64,000 nt of DNA from JACPDI01 sp035463475 (GTDB taxonomy: Bacteria > Acidobacteriota > Vicinamibacteria > Vicinamibacterales > 2-12-FULL-66-21), in the NCBI GenBank assembly GCA_035463475.1, contig DATHTE010000014.1, forward strand, positions 1-64,000, read 5' to 3'. Each line of letters starts with the position of its first letter. Positions within the stretch are counted from its first letter, which is position 1. A model generated the notes under the pieces. The model ran no database searches. It had not been told where the DNA came from and worked only from the letters and a program-made list of their open reading frames with translations. The position numbers and the translations under genes are program-made. Shown here one piece after another: positions 33,923 through 42,045 of this stretch.

Positions 33923-35128
33923 ATGCCTGCCGCGCCCGATACCGCCGGTCCGCTGACCGGTATAACCGTCATCGACCTCAGCCGCGTGCTGTCTGGTCCG
34001 TTCTGCACGATGCAGCTGGCGGACATGGGCGCCCGGGTGATCAAAGTCGAGCAGCCTGGCCGCGGCGACGACACGCGCGCCTGGGGCCCGCCCTTCCCCG
34101 GTGGCGAGAGCGCGTACTACCTGAGCATCAACCGGAACAAGGAGAGCCTTGCGCTCGATCTGAAGCATGCAGCCGCGCGCGGCGTCCTCGAACGCCTGCT
34201 CGCGCGCGCGGACGTCGTCGTCGAGAATTTCCGTCCGGGGACGGCCGAACGGCTCGGCGTGGGGTACGCGCAGGTCAGGGAGCGCTGGCCCCGGGTGATC
34301 TACTGCTCGATTTCCGGCTTCGGGCAGACGGGGCCACGGCGAGACGCGCCGGGGTACGACTCGGTCGTCCAGGCGGAAGGGGGCTTGATGAGCGTGACGG
34401 GGCACGCGGACAGACCACCCGTCCGGCTCGGCGTCGCCATCGGCGACATGGCCGCGGGACTCTACGCCGCCTACGCGATCGCGCTCGCGCTGATGAGCCG
34501 GCACCGGTCGGGGCGAGGCCAGTTCATCGACGTCGGGATGCTCGACTCGGTCGCCTCTTTGCTCACGTATCAGGCGGCGCTGTTTTTCGCCGACGGCACC
34601 GTGCCGAGGCGGATGGGCAATCGGCACCCGACGATCGCGCCCTACGACACGCTCGCAGCCTCGGACGGCGACTTCGTGCTCGCGGTCGGCAACGACGAAC
34701 AATGGCGCCGTCTCTGCGCGACGCTGCACCTCGAGCACCTCGCGTCGGACCCGCGCTACGCGACGAACGACCAGCGCGTGGTGAACTATGACGGTCTGCG
34801 GCCGGTGCTCGCCGAGAAGTTCGCGACCCGCTCACGCGATGCGTGGATCGAGACGCTGCTGGGGGCCGGCGTGCCGTGCGGATCCGTGCGCGAGATTCCA
34901 GAGGTGCTGGCGGACCCGCAACTGGCCGCGCGCGACATGATTGTCTCGCTCCCGCACGCCACGGCCGGCCGCATCAACGTGCTCGGCGTGCCCCCGAAAT
35001 TGTCCGAGACGCCAGGACGCGTGCTCTCCCCTCCACCCAGGCTGGGAGAACACACGGACGCAATCTTGAAGGAACTGGGCTTCGAGGTCCCGGAGATCGA
35101 CGCGATGCGATCGGCGGGTGCGATCTAA
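33923..35128 (+). CDS. CaiB/BaiF family (class III) CoA-transferase
   Basis: About 401 residues from ATG 33923. Signatures: 'GPLTGITVIDLSRVLSGPFC', 'QLADMGARVIKVEQPGRGDD', 'YYLSINRNKESLALDLKH', 'DVVVENFRPGTAERLGVGYA', catalytic-region 'QAEGGLMSVTGHADRPPVRL' and 'MGNRHPTIAPYDTLAASDGD'. It transfers CoA between organic acids; the acid is unknown. An upstream ATG at 33881 or GTG at 33875 would run antisense into the glutaredoxin-like gene and is rejected. Confidence 0.92.
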   Translation: MPAAPDTAGPLTGITVIDLSRVLSGPFCTMQLADMGARVIKVEQPGRGDDTRAWGPPFPGGESAYYLSINRNKESLALDLKHAAARGVLERLLARADVVVENFRPGTAERLGVGYAQVRERWPRVIYCSISGFGQTGPRRDAPGYDSVVQAEGGLMSVTGHADRPPVRLGVAIGDMAAGLYAAYAIALALMSRHRSGRGQFIDVGMLDSVASLLTYQAALFFADGTVPRRMGNRHPTIAPYDTLAASDGDFVLAVGNDEQWRRLCATLHLEHLASDPRYATNDQRVVNYDGLRPVLAEKFATRSRDAWIETLLGAGVPCGSVREIPEVLADPQLAARDMIVSLPHATAGRINVLGVPPKLSETPGRVLSPPPRLGEHTDAILKELGFEVPEIDAMRSAGAI

Positions 35129-35170
35129 TCCCCGACGGCCCTGTCATAGATGCGGTTGTCGATCAAAACG

Positions 35171-35593
35171 TCACACGAACGCGCCGAACTCCGCCAGCAC
35201 GAACTCGACGACGTCTTCTTCGGTGAGCTCGCCGATCCCCTTCCCGTCCCGGATCGGACGCTCGACCGTCGTCACGCGCCCTCCGCGCGCGCGGTTCGCG
35301 CGGCCGATCACCTGCGGCGGCGTGGAGTCCGTGTCCAGCTCCACCTCGAAGTAGTCCTCGCGCGACGTGGTGGACGCCAGGCGAACGCCGTTCGCCGGCG
35401 TGAACACCTTGAACGGATAGCCTTCAGCCGACAGCACCGAAGCAACCAACCGGAACGCCGGCACCGCCACGCGATGCAGGAAGGTGTCGTACTCGTGGGA
35501 GGCGCGATCCAGGTCGCCCCGCCTCAGTTCCGACGCGCGCCGGGCCTCCTCGATGCGCGCGCGGAATTTCCGGCGCACGTCCGCAACTTCCAT
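35171..35593 (-). CDS. Conserved hypothetical protein
   Basis: About 140 residues from ATG 35593. An N-terminal helix with many Arg/Glu ('VADVRRKFRARIEEARRASE') is followed by 'YDTFLHRVAVPAFRLVASVL', 'GYPFKVFTPANGVRLASTTS', 'DYFEVELDTDSTPPQVIGRA' and an acidic C terminus. No signal peptide, no known catalytic motif. The sequence is coherent and well ordered, so it is likely a real cytosolic protein. It lies downstream of the PilT-like gene on the same strand. Confidence 0.65.
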   Translation of the reverse strand: MEVADVRRKFRARIEEARRASELRRGDLDRASHEYDTFLHRVAVPAFRLVASVLSAEGYPFKVFTPANGVRLASTTSREDYFEVELDTDSTPPQVIGRANRARGGRVTTVERPIRDGKGIGELTEEDVVEFVLAEFGAFV

Positions 35594-35640
35594 GTGTCTC
35601 CTCGTGGGCATGCCGGGCGCGGTGCGGGGCTCGGGGGCGC

Positions 35641-38049
35641 TCAGGCCAGGCGCTCGACGAACGAAGTGTCGATCCCTTCACGCTTCAGCAGCGTGAGCAG
35701 CCCCTCGCGGTCGTACGCCTTGCGCCAGGCTTCGCCGGCATCGACGATGCCGTCGCGGATGAGGCCGAAGAGCGCGTCGTTCAACGGCACGCTGCCCAGC
35801 CGGCGCCCGCTCTCCATCGCGGCGCCCAACTGGAAGAGCTTTCCTTCCGCGATGATCGACGCCGCGGCTGGAGTATTGAAGAGCAATTCGCGCGCCGCCA
35901 CGCGCCCGCCGCCCCGCTTGCGAAGCAGCACCTGCGCGACCACCGCACGCAGGCTCGTGGACAACGTGGTGAGCACGTGCGCGCGCCGATCTGCCGGCAC
36001 CTGCTCGACGAGGCGCTCGATCGCCTGCGCCGCCGCCGGCGCTCTCAGGCCCGCCAGCACGAACCGACCCGATTCGGCCGCCTCGAGCACCGCCGCGATC
36101 ATGTCAGGCGAGCGCAGCTCCTCCACGAGGAGAACGTCCGGGTCCTCGCGGAGCGCGGATCGAACGGCGGCGACGACGTCGCTTGCCTCCCCGCGGACTT
36201 CGCGCTGACTCAAAAACGACCGCCGGCTCTCGTGCACGAAGCCGATCTGGCGCTCGATCGTGATGACGTGGTCGGCTCGGGTGCGGTTGATGAGATCGAC
36301 GAACGCCGCCTCGAGCGTCGACTTGCCGCTGGCGCGCGGCCCTGCGATCAGCACGAGGCCGTCGGGCTGTCCGCACAGCGCCTGGATGTCCTTCGACAGC
36401 CCGAGCTGCTCGACGGAGATCGCACGCGCCGGCAGCATGCGCACAATCACGCCCGGACCGCGGTGATCGCGGAACGAGAGACAGCGGACGCGTCCGATCT
36501 CGGCGACGTCGCGGAACCACTCCGGGGTCTCGCCGCTCTTGACAGCGTCGCGGGTGGGTTCTGGCGCGAGCGCCAGCATGAGCGCCTCGACGTCGCCGGC
36601 GCTGAGCGCTTCCTCGGCCTCGAGTTGCTGCATCTCGCCGTCCACGCGCACGGCGGGGCGCGACTGCGCGACGAGATACAGTCCGGAGGCACCGCGCGCT
36701 GCCGCCACCCGGAGCAGGCGCTCGATCGCGGGCGCGCCGGCCGGCACGGATGCCACCGGCTCCGGTTGCGCGCGCACGGTCCGCGCGAGCGGGAGAACGA
36801 CCGCTGGCGTCGGCGTCTCCGCTTCCAGGCGGATCTCTTCGAGATGAGACTCCTCGGCCTGCGATTCGGCCACTTCCCCCGGCTCGTCTACCTGTCTCGC
36901 TGCCGGCTGATCGGGCTCACGCGCGACGAGTTCGGGCGGCGGGACCTGGAGCATTCCCGAAGACGCCAGCAACTCCGCGACCTCCGCGGCATCCGGCTGC
37001 TGCTGCTCGACCTCCTGAACGATCTCGAACGGCGGCTCGGCCCGCTCAAAGGGGACACCGGCCACACCGGATCCGGTGTCGGGCTGCGTCTCCGCGGCTT
37101 CCGCGGCGACGAGTTCCTGGGTTCGACCAGCGGGCGCATCTACGCGCGGCTCGAAGGCGACTACGCGACCGGGCTGCGCCGCACTGGGCGGCGGCGGCTC
37201 TGGGACCGCGAACGCAGGTGGAACCTGCGCGGCCGCCGGTTCTTCGACCGGGGGCTCTTCCGCCGACGCGAGCTCGGCGATCGGCGCAGGCAGCGTTGCC
37301 GGCTCGGGCGCGGCGACGGGCGGGGGCATCACAGTGGGTGTCGGTTCGACGGCGGGCGCCGGTTCGACAACTGGCGCCGGTTCGACAGCTGGTGCCGGCG
37401 CAGTCGCGGGCGCTGGTTCAGCAGCGGCCGCTGGTTCCATCGCGGGCGCGGGTTCAGCAGCGACCGCGAGCTCCATTGCGGGCGCGGGTTCAGCAGCGAC
37501 CGCGAGTTCCATTGCGGGCGCGGGTTCAGCAGCGACCGCGAGCTCCATTGCGGGCGCAGGTTCGGCAGCGACCGCGAGCTCCATTGCGGGCGCGGGTTCG
37601 GCGGTGGCTGCGGGTTGAGCGGCGGTCGCGGGTTGAGCAGCGGCCGCAGGTGCCGCAACGGGCTCCGGTTCAGCCACAACGGGTGCAACCGGCTTCGGCC
37701 ACATCGGGCGAATCTCCACCCAGATGTCGTCCCCGCCACGTGCCACGACGATGTTGAACGGTGGCCGGTCCTCGACGGCGGGAAGTTCGTTCTCGACGGC
37801 GCCCAGTTCCCTGAGCGTGCGAACCTGCTCTGGCGTGAGCAGTTGATCGAGCATCCCGACCAATGTGTCGATCGTCAGGAAGCGAGTAGACAGCTCCACC
37901 TGTCCCCAGGCCAGCGGGCCGCGGAAAGCGTTCATCGCGGCCGACGAGGTCACCACGTACGGCTTTTCGCCGGTGTGGAGCACGAGGGCGTCTCCCTCGA
38001 GCCTGACGATCGCGCCGAGCAAAGAATCGACTAGAGACACGTGGAGCAA
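35641..38049 (-). CDS. PilT-like secretion ATPase with repeat-rich linker
   Basis: 802 residues in three parts. Residues 1-120 are a globular domain ('MLHVSLVDSLLGAIVRLEGD') resembling DUF4388-like modules. Residues about 120-450 are an Ala/Pro/Glu-rich disordered linker with tandem 'AVAAEPAPAMEL' repeats. The C-terminal part is a PilT/GspE-type ATPase: Walker A 'GPRASGKST', Asp box 'VITIERQIGFVHESRRSFLS', Walker B 'SALREDPDVLLVEELRSPDM' with catalytic Glu, then 'RFVLAGLRAPAAAQAIERLV'. Probably a twitching-motility retraction-type ATPase or a regulator derived from one. No other pilus genes are present here. Confidence 0.8.
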   Translation of the reverse strand: MLHVSLVDSLLGAIVRLEGDALVLHTGEKPYVVTSSAAMNAFRGPLAWGQVELSTRFLTIDTLVGMLDQLLTPEQVRTLRELGAVENELPAVEDRPPFNIVVARGGDDIWVEIRPMWPKPVAPVVAEPEPVAAPAAAAQPATAAQPAATAEPAPAMELAVAAEPAPAMELAVAAEPAPAMELAVAAEPAPAMELAVAAEPAPAMEPAAAAEPAPATAPAPAVEPAPVVEPAPAVEPTPTVMPPPVAAPEPATLPAPIAELASAEEPPVEEPAAAQVPPAFAVPEPPPPSAAQPGRVVAFEPRVDAPAGRTQELVAAEAAETQPDTGSGVAGVPFERAEPPFEIVQEVEQQQPDAAEVAELLASSGMLQVPPPELVAREPDQPAARQVDEPGEVAESQAEESHLEEIRLEAETPTPAVVLPLARTVRAQPEPVASVPAGAPAIERLLRVAAARGASGLYLVAQSRPAVRVDGEMQQLEAEEALSAGDVEALMLALAPEPTRDAVKSGETPEWFRDVAEIGRVRCLSFRDHRGPGVIVRMLPARAISVEQLGLSKDIQALCGQPDGLVLIAGPRASGKSTLEAAFVDLINRTRADHVITIERQIGFVHESRRSFLSQREVRGEASDVVAAVRSALREDPDVLLVEELRSPDMIAAVLEAAESGRFVLAGLRAPAAAQAIERLVEQVPADRRAHVLTTLSTSLRAVVAQVLLRKRGGGRVAARELLFNTPAAASIIAEGKLFQLGAAMESGRRLGSVPLNDALFGLIRDGIVDAGEAWRKAYDREGLLTLLKREGIDTSFVERLA
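37425..37605 (-). repeat. 36-bp in-frame tandem repeat in the PilT-like linker
   Basis: About five copies of a 36-bp unit (containing GCGGGCGCGGGTTCAGCAGC on the plus strand) encode the 12-residue motif AVAAEPAPAMEL. Inner copies are almost identical; outer ones drift (AMEPAA, APATAP). The low divergence suggests recent slippage-driven expansion and possible length variation between strains. Confidence 0.85.
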
Positions 38050-38084
38050 TCCCGCAGGAGTTTCGGCGGATCGACCTCCGCGCT

Positions 38085-38525
38085 TTAAGCCCGCTCGCTC
38101 GGTCCGACGCCGGGGCCCGCGCGGTAGATCCGAACCAGCTCGATGATCTTGACGCCGCGAGTCTGGTAAGGGGCGACGACCCGCTCTGTACGAAGATACT
38201 GGATCAGCCCGTCATCCGCGTAATCGGGCTCACCGATCTTTTCGGTCCCGGCGAGCCTCGCCGTCAGTCCCTCGAGATCGAGCAGAAAGTACGGCCGTTT
38301 TCTCGAGTAGGGAATGAGCCCGAGCAGCCGCGCCGGCTCGCGGCGCGTGGCCGAGGCGAAGGTGACGAACACCTCGTTGGCGATGAAGTTGTAGCCCGAC
38401 TCCGCGCGCGAGGCTGGCGCGTCCTCCACCCGCAGGGCGGCGATACCGGGCACCTCGCGCAGTGCATCGATGAGCAATTGCGTGAACGTGCCGTCGCCGG
38501 ACCAGCGCGTGGTGTCGATCTGCAT
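38085..38525 (-). CDS. Conserved hypothetical protein
   Basis: 146 residues starting 'MQIDTTRWSGDGTFTQLLID'. The middle 'VEDAPASRAESGYNFIANEV' and 'YSRKRPYFLLDLEGLTARLA' look like an alpha/beta domain; the C terminus ends 'VVAPYQTRGVKIIELVRIYR'. No signal peptide or known motif. It is 36 bp upstream of the PilT-like gene on the same strand, so the two may be co-transcribed, but no function can be assigned. Confidence 0.65.
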   Translation of the reverse strand: MQIDTTRWSGDGTFTQLLIDALREVPGIAALRVEDAPASRAESGYNFIANEVFVTFASATRREPARLLGLIPYSRKRPYFLLDLEGLTARLAGTEKIGEPDYADDGLIQYLRTERVVAPYQTRGVKIIELVRIYRAGPGVGPSERA

Positions 38526-38563
38526 GCGACTCGTCGAGTCCGTAGGTCAGACGCGCGACACCT

Positions 38564-39343
38564 TCAGGCGGACACAGCCTTCCTCGCGACGTGAATGGCC
38601 ATCAACCCGCCCAGCACGGGCAGCCATTCGGCGGACGCGAAACCATTCTCCCGCATGATCGCGGTCACCCGCGCGGCGCCGGGATAGCGGCGAATCGTGG
38701 CGGGGATGTAGCGGTACGTGTCCGGGTCGCGGTGCAGCGCCCATCCAAGCGCCCCTCCGACGATCGACAGGTAGGTCAGGTACACGGCGCGCACGGGCGC
38801 GCCGTCGGGCCGGTTGAAATCGAGCGACAGGAATGCGCCGCCGGGCCTGAGCACGCGCGCCGCCTCGCGCAAGGCCGGCGCCAGCTCCGGCACGTTGCGA
38901 ATACCGTACCCCGTCGTCACGAGGTCGAACGACCCGTCCGCGAACGGCAGCGCCATCATGTCGGCGACGAGGAAAATGGGGTCAGACCCCATTTTTTCAG
39001 GCTCAGGAGAAAAATGGGGTCTGACCCCATTTTTCTCCATCGCGAGCCTGACCATCCGCTCCGTTACGTCGAGTCCCACGACCCGCGCCCCGCGCGCCGC
39101 CAGCTCGAACGAGATGTCTCCCGTGCCGCACGCGAGATCGAGCGCGCGCGTGCCCGGAGCAATCGCGGCGAGCGCGGCGAGCCGGCGCTTCCAGGCCCGG
39201 TCGCGCCCGAAGGAGAGCAGGACGGTGATGAGATCGTAGCGATCGGCGATCGTATGGAACAGGCGGCGGACGTAGCGGCGCTTGGTCTCGGGAGTGGCGA
39301 GCGCGTCGCGCAGTGACGGGCGCCCTGCGCGGCCGCCGGTCAC
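38564..39343 (-). CDS. ubiE: Menaquinone/ubiquinone C-methyltransferase (UbiE/MenG) with repeat-encoded insert
   Basis: 259 residues from a GTG overlapping the cupredoxin stop by 4 bp. UbiE features: 'KRRYVRRLFHTIADRYDLIT', SAM motif I 'ALDLACGTGDISFELAARGA', 'VVGLDVTERMVRLA', 'VADMMALPFADGSFDLVTTG', 'YGIRNVPELAPALREAARVL', 'GGAFLSLDFNRP'. Between 'MVRLA' and 'VADMM' there is an extra peptide of about 20 residues ('NGVRPHFSPEPEKMGSDPIF') encoded by two palindromes. It falls at a surface loop after strand 2, so the fold may survive. It would methylate demethylmenaquinone, matching mqnE/mqnD. Confidence 0.88.
   Translation of the reverse strand: MTGGRAGRPSLRDALATPETKRRYVRRLFHTIADRYDLITVLLSFGRDRAWKRRLAALAAIAPGTRALDLACGTGDISFELAARGARVVGLDVTERMVRLAMEKNGVRPHFSPEPEKMGSDPIFLVADMMALPFADGSFDLVTTGYGIRNVPELAPALREAARVLRPGGAFLSLDFNRPDGAPVRAVYLTYLSIVGGALGWALHRDPDTYRYIPATIRRYPGAARVTAIMRENGFASAEWLPVLGGLMAIHVARKAVSA
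38973..39034. repeat. Paired AAAATGGGGTC(A/T)GACCCCATTTT palindromes inside ubiE
   Basis: Two 23-25-bp near-perfect palindromes (38973-38995 and about 39010-39034) are separated by 14 nt. Both cores are GGGGTC-A/T-GACCCC with A/T-rich flanks. They lie in the coding frame and are translated as NGVRPHF and MGSDPIF. The two copies are almost identical, indicating recent insertion. Confidence 0.9.
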
Positions 39344-39738
39344 CGGACCTCGATCGTTCCGCGCATCATCAAGGCGTGGGGCGCGCACTCGTACCGCTGC
39401 GAGCCGCGCGCGGGCGGAACCACGAAATCGATCTCGGCGGCGCCGCGACCGTTCAGCTCCCGGGTCTCGATCTTCCAGGCGGGCACGCTGAAGTTGTGCT
39501 TCACGCCCGCCTCTTCGTTGCGCAGCACGAGACGAACCCGCTCGCCCGGGCGGAACCGGAGAGTCGGGTTCGGGTCGGTCTCCTCCCCCGCGAGATAGAA
39601 CGTCATCTCGCGCGCGACGAGCACCACCTCGCGCATCGCGCCCGCGCCGGACTCGATCGGTCCGCCGCGCAGCGCCACCGCGGCCGCTGCCAGCAGCACG
39701 CAAGCCGTCAGGACGATTGCCGCAACCCTGGAACCCAT
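39340..39738 (-). CDS. Membrane-anchored or exported cupredoxin
   Basis: 132 residues from ATG 39738; a GTG at 39747 overlapping the ZIP gene stop is an alternative. The N-terminal hydrophobic segment ('VAAIVLTACVLLAAAAVAL') is a signal or anchor. The blue-copper fold shows ligand His81 in 'GVKHNFSVPAW' and Cys118, His121 and Met124 or Met125 in 'YECAPHALMMRGTIEV'. It should bind one type-1 copper for electron transfer. It is placed between a ZIP transporter and a methyltransferase, downstream of a multicopper oxidase, in a compact metal operon. Confidence 0.83.
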   Translation of the reverse strand: MGSRVAAIVLTACVLLAAAAVALRGGPIESGAGAMREVVLVAREMTFYLAGEETDPNPTLRFRPGERVRLVLRNEEAGVKHNFSVPAWKIETRELNGRGAAEIDFVVPPARGSQRYECAPHALMMRGTIEVR

Positions 39739-39743
39739 GATTG

Positions 39744-40958
39744 TCACGCCACGAGCATTCCGGTCGAATACATGATGGCGAAGCCGCACAGCAGGCCGGC
39801 CAGGGCGGGGCGCGTCGCGAAGAACGCGGCGATCGGCCGCTCGCCCGACATCTGCCGCGAGATCTGCGCGACGACCTGCGCAATCGCGCCCGCGCCGACA
39901 GCCAGGAAGATCACCGACCACACCGGGGAGTACACGAGCCCGCCGAGCCACGCCCCCGCGATCGTCGGCACGCCGCCGATCAGGCCGAGCCGGACGAGAT
40001 CGCCCACCCGGACGCGCGACCGCGCGAGGGGCGCGACGATGGCGATTCCCTCCGTCGTGTTATGCAGCGTGAATCCCACGATCAGCAGCGTGCCGAGCGC
40101 CGCCTCGCCGATGGCGAACGCGGCGCCGATCGCGAGCCCTTCGCCGAAGTTGTGCAGCCCGATGCCGACAGCGATGAGGAGCGCGAGCACCCATGCGCTC
40201 CCCCGGTCAACCTGGCGGCGTGTGCGGAGCCAGCTCCCGAGCGCTTCGAGCGCGAGGAACGCCGCGACGGAGCATAGCGCGAACAGCGCGAAGCCCTGGA
40301 ACGATCCCGGCAGCTCGCCGGCGACCTCCAGGCCTTCGTCGAGCGCGTCGGCGAAGAGGAACACGAGCAGGCCGATCGTCATCGCCAGCACGAAATCCAA
40401 CCCTCCGCGGCCCAGGCGCCCGATCACGGGATACCAGAGCAGGCCGATCGCCACCGGCAGCACGCCGACATAGAGGCCGATCAGCGCGAAGAGCCACAGC
40501 GCCCGGGCGCTCGGCGCCGGCGTCGGCACCGCCACGGCAATCTCGTGCTCGAAGGTGACGCCGGTCGCCGTGATCACCTTGATCCGGTGCGTCTCCCCCT
40601 GCACCCACGGATAAGGCACGGTGACCGTCGTCCGGCCCAGGTGTCGCAACGTCGTCGGACCGTCCGCCTGGAACGACCAGAAGGCATCGTCCACGGTGAT
40701 TTGTGCGATGGTGACCGGATCGGGGCCGTCGTTGAACAGCTTGGCGTGAATGCCGCGCTCGTCGAGCGTAACGCGCTGGAACGAGAGCCGCTCGACCGGC
40801 GGAACGCCGTCGCCGCGCAGCGCGTCGGCGGGACCGCCGCGGGCCAGCAGAAGGAGCAGGCCGGCGAGCAGGACGAGCGGAACGAGCGCCGCGAGCCAGA
40901 GCCCGAACCGGCGACGGGACGGTGCGGCGAGCCGGTCGGCGGCAGCCTCAGCTCTCAC
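39744..40958 (-). CDS. ZIP-family metal transporter with exterior N-terminal domain
   Basis: 404 residues. One N-terminal helix (about 20-40), a beta-rich exterior domain (about 50-145; 'ERLSFQRVTLDERGIHAKLF'), then the ZIP membrane part with metal-binding helices 'VGIGLHNFGEGLAIGAAFAI' and 'IVGFTLHNTTEGIAIVAPLA'. ZIP proteins move Zn, Fe or Mn into the cytoplasm. The extra N-terminal domain is not part of the standard ZIP fold. It overlaps the multicopper oxidase gene by 11 bp and probably shares its divergent, DtxR-controlled promoter. Confidence 0.88.
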   Translation of the reverse strand: MRAEAAADRLAAPSRRRFGLWLAALVPLVLLAGLLLLLARGGPADALRGDGVPPVERLSFQRVTLDERGIHAKLFNDGPDPVTIAQITVDDAFWSFQADGPTTLRHLGRTTVTVPYPWVQGETHRIKVITATGVTFEHEIAVAVPTPAPSARALWLFALIGLYVGVLPVAIGLLWYPVIGRLGRGGLDFVLAMTIGLLVFLFADALDEGLEVAGELPGSFQGFALFALCSVAAFLALEALGSWLRTRRQVDRGSAWVLALLIAVGIGLHNFGEGLAIGAAFAIGEAALGTLLIVGFTLHNTTEGIAIVAPLARSRVRVGDLVRLGLIGGVPTIAGAWLGGLVYSPVWSVIFLAVGAGAIAQVVAQISRQMSGERPIAAFFATRPALAGLLCGFAIMYSTGMLVA

Positions 40959-41991
40959 GGCGCCGGACCTCCGCCCGGAAGAGTCCCATCCATCCCAGCT
41001 CGGCGAACTCGCTCTGGTGCGCGTGGAACATGAAGTCGCCCGGATAGCGGAACCGCGTTTCGAGAATCGCGCGCTCGCCCTGGCACAGCATCAGGGTGTC
41101 GGTGTGCTCCGCCGTGCTTCCGCGCGTGCCCGTGCGATAGGCGTCGAAGAACATCCCGTGCAGGTGAAGGCTGTTGACGAGATCGAATTCCGTCAGGTTC
41201 GCCAGGTAGATGCGCACCAGCTCGCCGACACCCACGCGAATCGGCTCGTGCATGTAATAGTGCGCGACGGTGTTCACCGCGTACACCTCGTTGTCGTTGT
41301 CGAAGTTCGTGTCGAACCCGTTCATCAGCATGACGAGTTCGTCCGCCTCGGCGCGGGACTCACGCGGATCGATGATGAACACGCCATACAGCCCCTTGTG
41401 AATGTGGCGCTTCAGCGGAACCGCGTGGCAGTGGTACAGGTGCAGGCCGTACGGCTCGGCGTCGAACTCGTAGATGAAGCGTCCGCCCGGCTGCACCTGC
41501 TGATCGGGCAGCGAGCCGTCCATCTCCGGCGGATGCCAGCCGTGAAAGTGGATGGTATGCGGGTGGGTCCCCTGGTTGACGAACGTCACGCGCACGCGGT
41601 CCCCTTCCGTCGCACGTAGCGTGGGACCGGGCACTTGCCCGTTGAAGGTCCAGGCGGGAAAGAAGAGGCCCGGCGCGATCTCGATCTCACGATCGACCGC
41701 GTAGATCTCGTATTCGCGGAGGAGCGACCCATCCGGCCGCCTGGTCTCGCGGTAGAAGCGCGCCCGGCGGTCGGGCGGGAGGTCCGAGAAATTCCACGCG
41801 CGCAGGTACGTCGATGGGTTCAGCGCCTCGGATGTGACGCGGCCGACGGGCCCCATCGCATGGGCGGCATGGTCCATGACGCTGCCGGTGGGGTATTGCT
41901 CGAGCGCGGCGCCTCGTCGCGAAACCAGCCCAGTGCCGGCCAGTAACGACGTCAATCCGGTAAGTTGCAGCCACGACCGTCGAGTCAGCAT
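40948..41991 (-). CDS. Tat-exported multicopper oxidase
   Basis: 347 residues. A twin-arginine start 'MLTRRSWLQLTGLTSLLAGT' indicates Tat export. Two cupredoxin domains carry the copper motifs 'HPHTIHFHGWHPPEMDGS', 'YGLHLYHCHAVPLKRHIHKG', 'NSLHLHGMFFDAY' and 'YPGDFMFHAHQSEFAELGWM'. The HCH motif lies in domain 1 and HxH motifs in both, the arrangement of two-domain laccase/nitrite-reductase-like enzymes. Candidate roles are Cu(I), Fe(II) or Mn(II) oxidation in the periplasm. It is divergent from a DtxR-type repressor whose palindromic operator sits 1 bp from its start codon. Confidence 0.9.
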   Translation of the reverse strand: MLTRRSWLQLTGLTSLLAGTGLVSRRGAALEQYPTGSVMDHAAHAMGPVGRVTSEALNPSTYLRAWNFSDLPPDRRARFYRETRRPDGSLLREYEIYAVDREIEIAPGLFFPAWTFNGQVPGPTLRATEGDRVRVTFVNQGTHPHTIHFHGWHPPEMDGSLPDQQVQPGGRFIYEFDAEPYGLHLYHCHAVPLKRHIHKGLYGVFIIDPRESRAEADELVMLMNGFDTNFDNDNEVYAVNTVAHYYMHEPIRVGVGELVRIYLANLTEFDLVNSLHLHGMFFDAYRTGTRGSTAEHTDTLMLCQGERAILETRFRYPGDFMFHAHQSEFAELGWMGLFRAEVRRRES

Positions 41992-41992
41992 A

Positions 41993-42037
41993 ATTTTGAC
42001 AAGTCAAAATATAATATTGTATTATTCGTAAAGTCAA
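41993..42037. promoter_or_regulatory. Divergent promoters and DtxR/MntR-type operator
   Basis: ATTTTGAC-AA-GTCAAAAT (41993-42010) is a palindrome with perfect 8-bp arms. Plus-strand promoter toward the regulator: TTGACA (41996-42001), 18-bp spacer, TATTAT (42020-42025). Minus-strand promoter toward the oxidase: TTGACT (42037-42032), 18-bp spacer, TATATT (42013-42008). The palindrome covers the -35 of one and the start region of the other, so one bound repressor would block both. A half-site AAAGTCAAC lies at 42030-42038. AT-rich compared with its surroundings. Confidence 0.75.
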
Positions 42038-42045
42038 CAGGTATC

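Noticed and set aside
37425..37605. 36-bp direct repeats of CRISPR-like length
   Set aside because: The units are head-to-tail without spacers, in frame with a coding sequence, and no cas gene is present.
35977..38034. A 685-codon open frame on the plus strand
   Set aside because: It is the antisense shadow of the PilT-like ATPase; translation is Arg/Gly-rich with no domain, as expected in GC-rich DNA.
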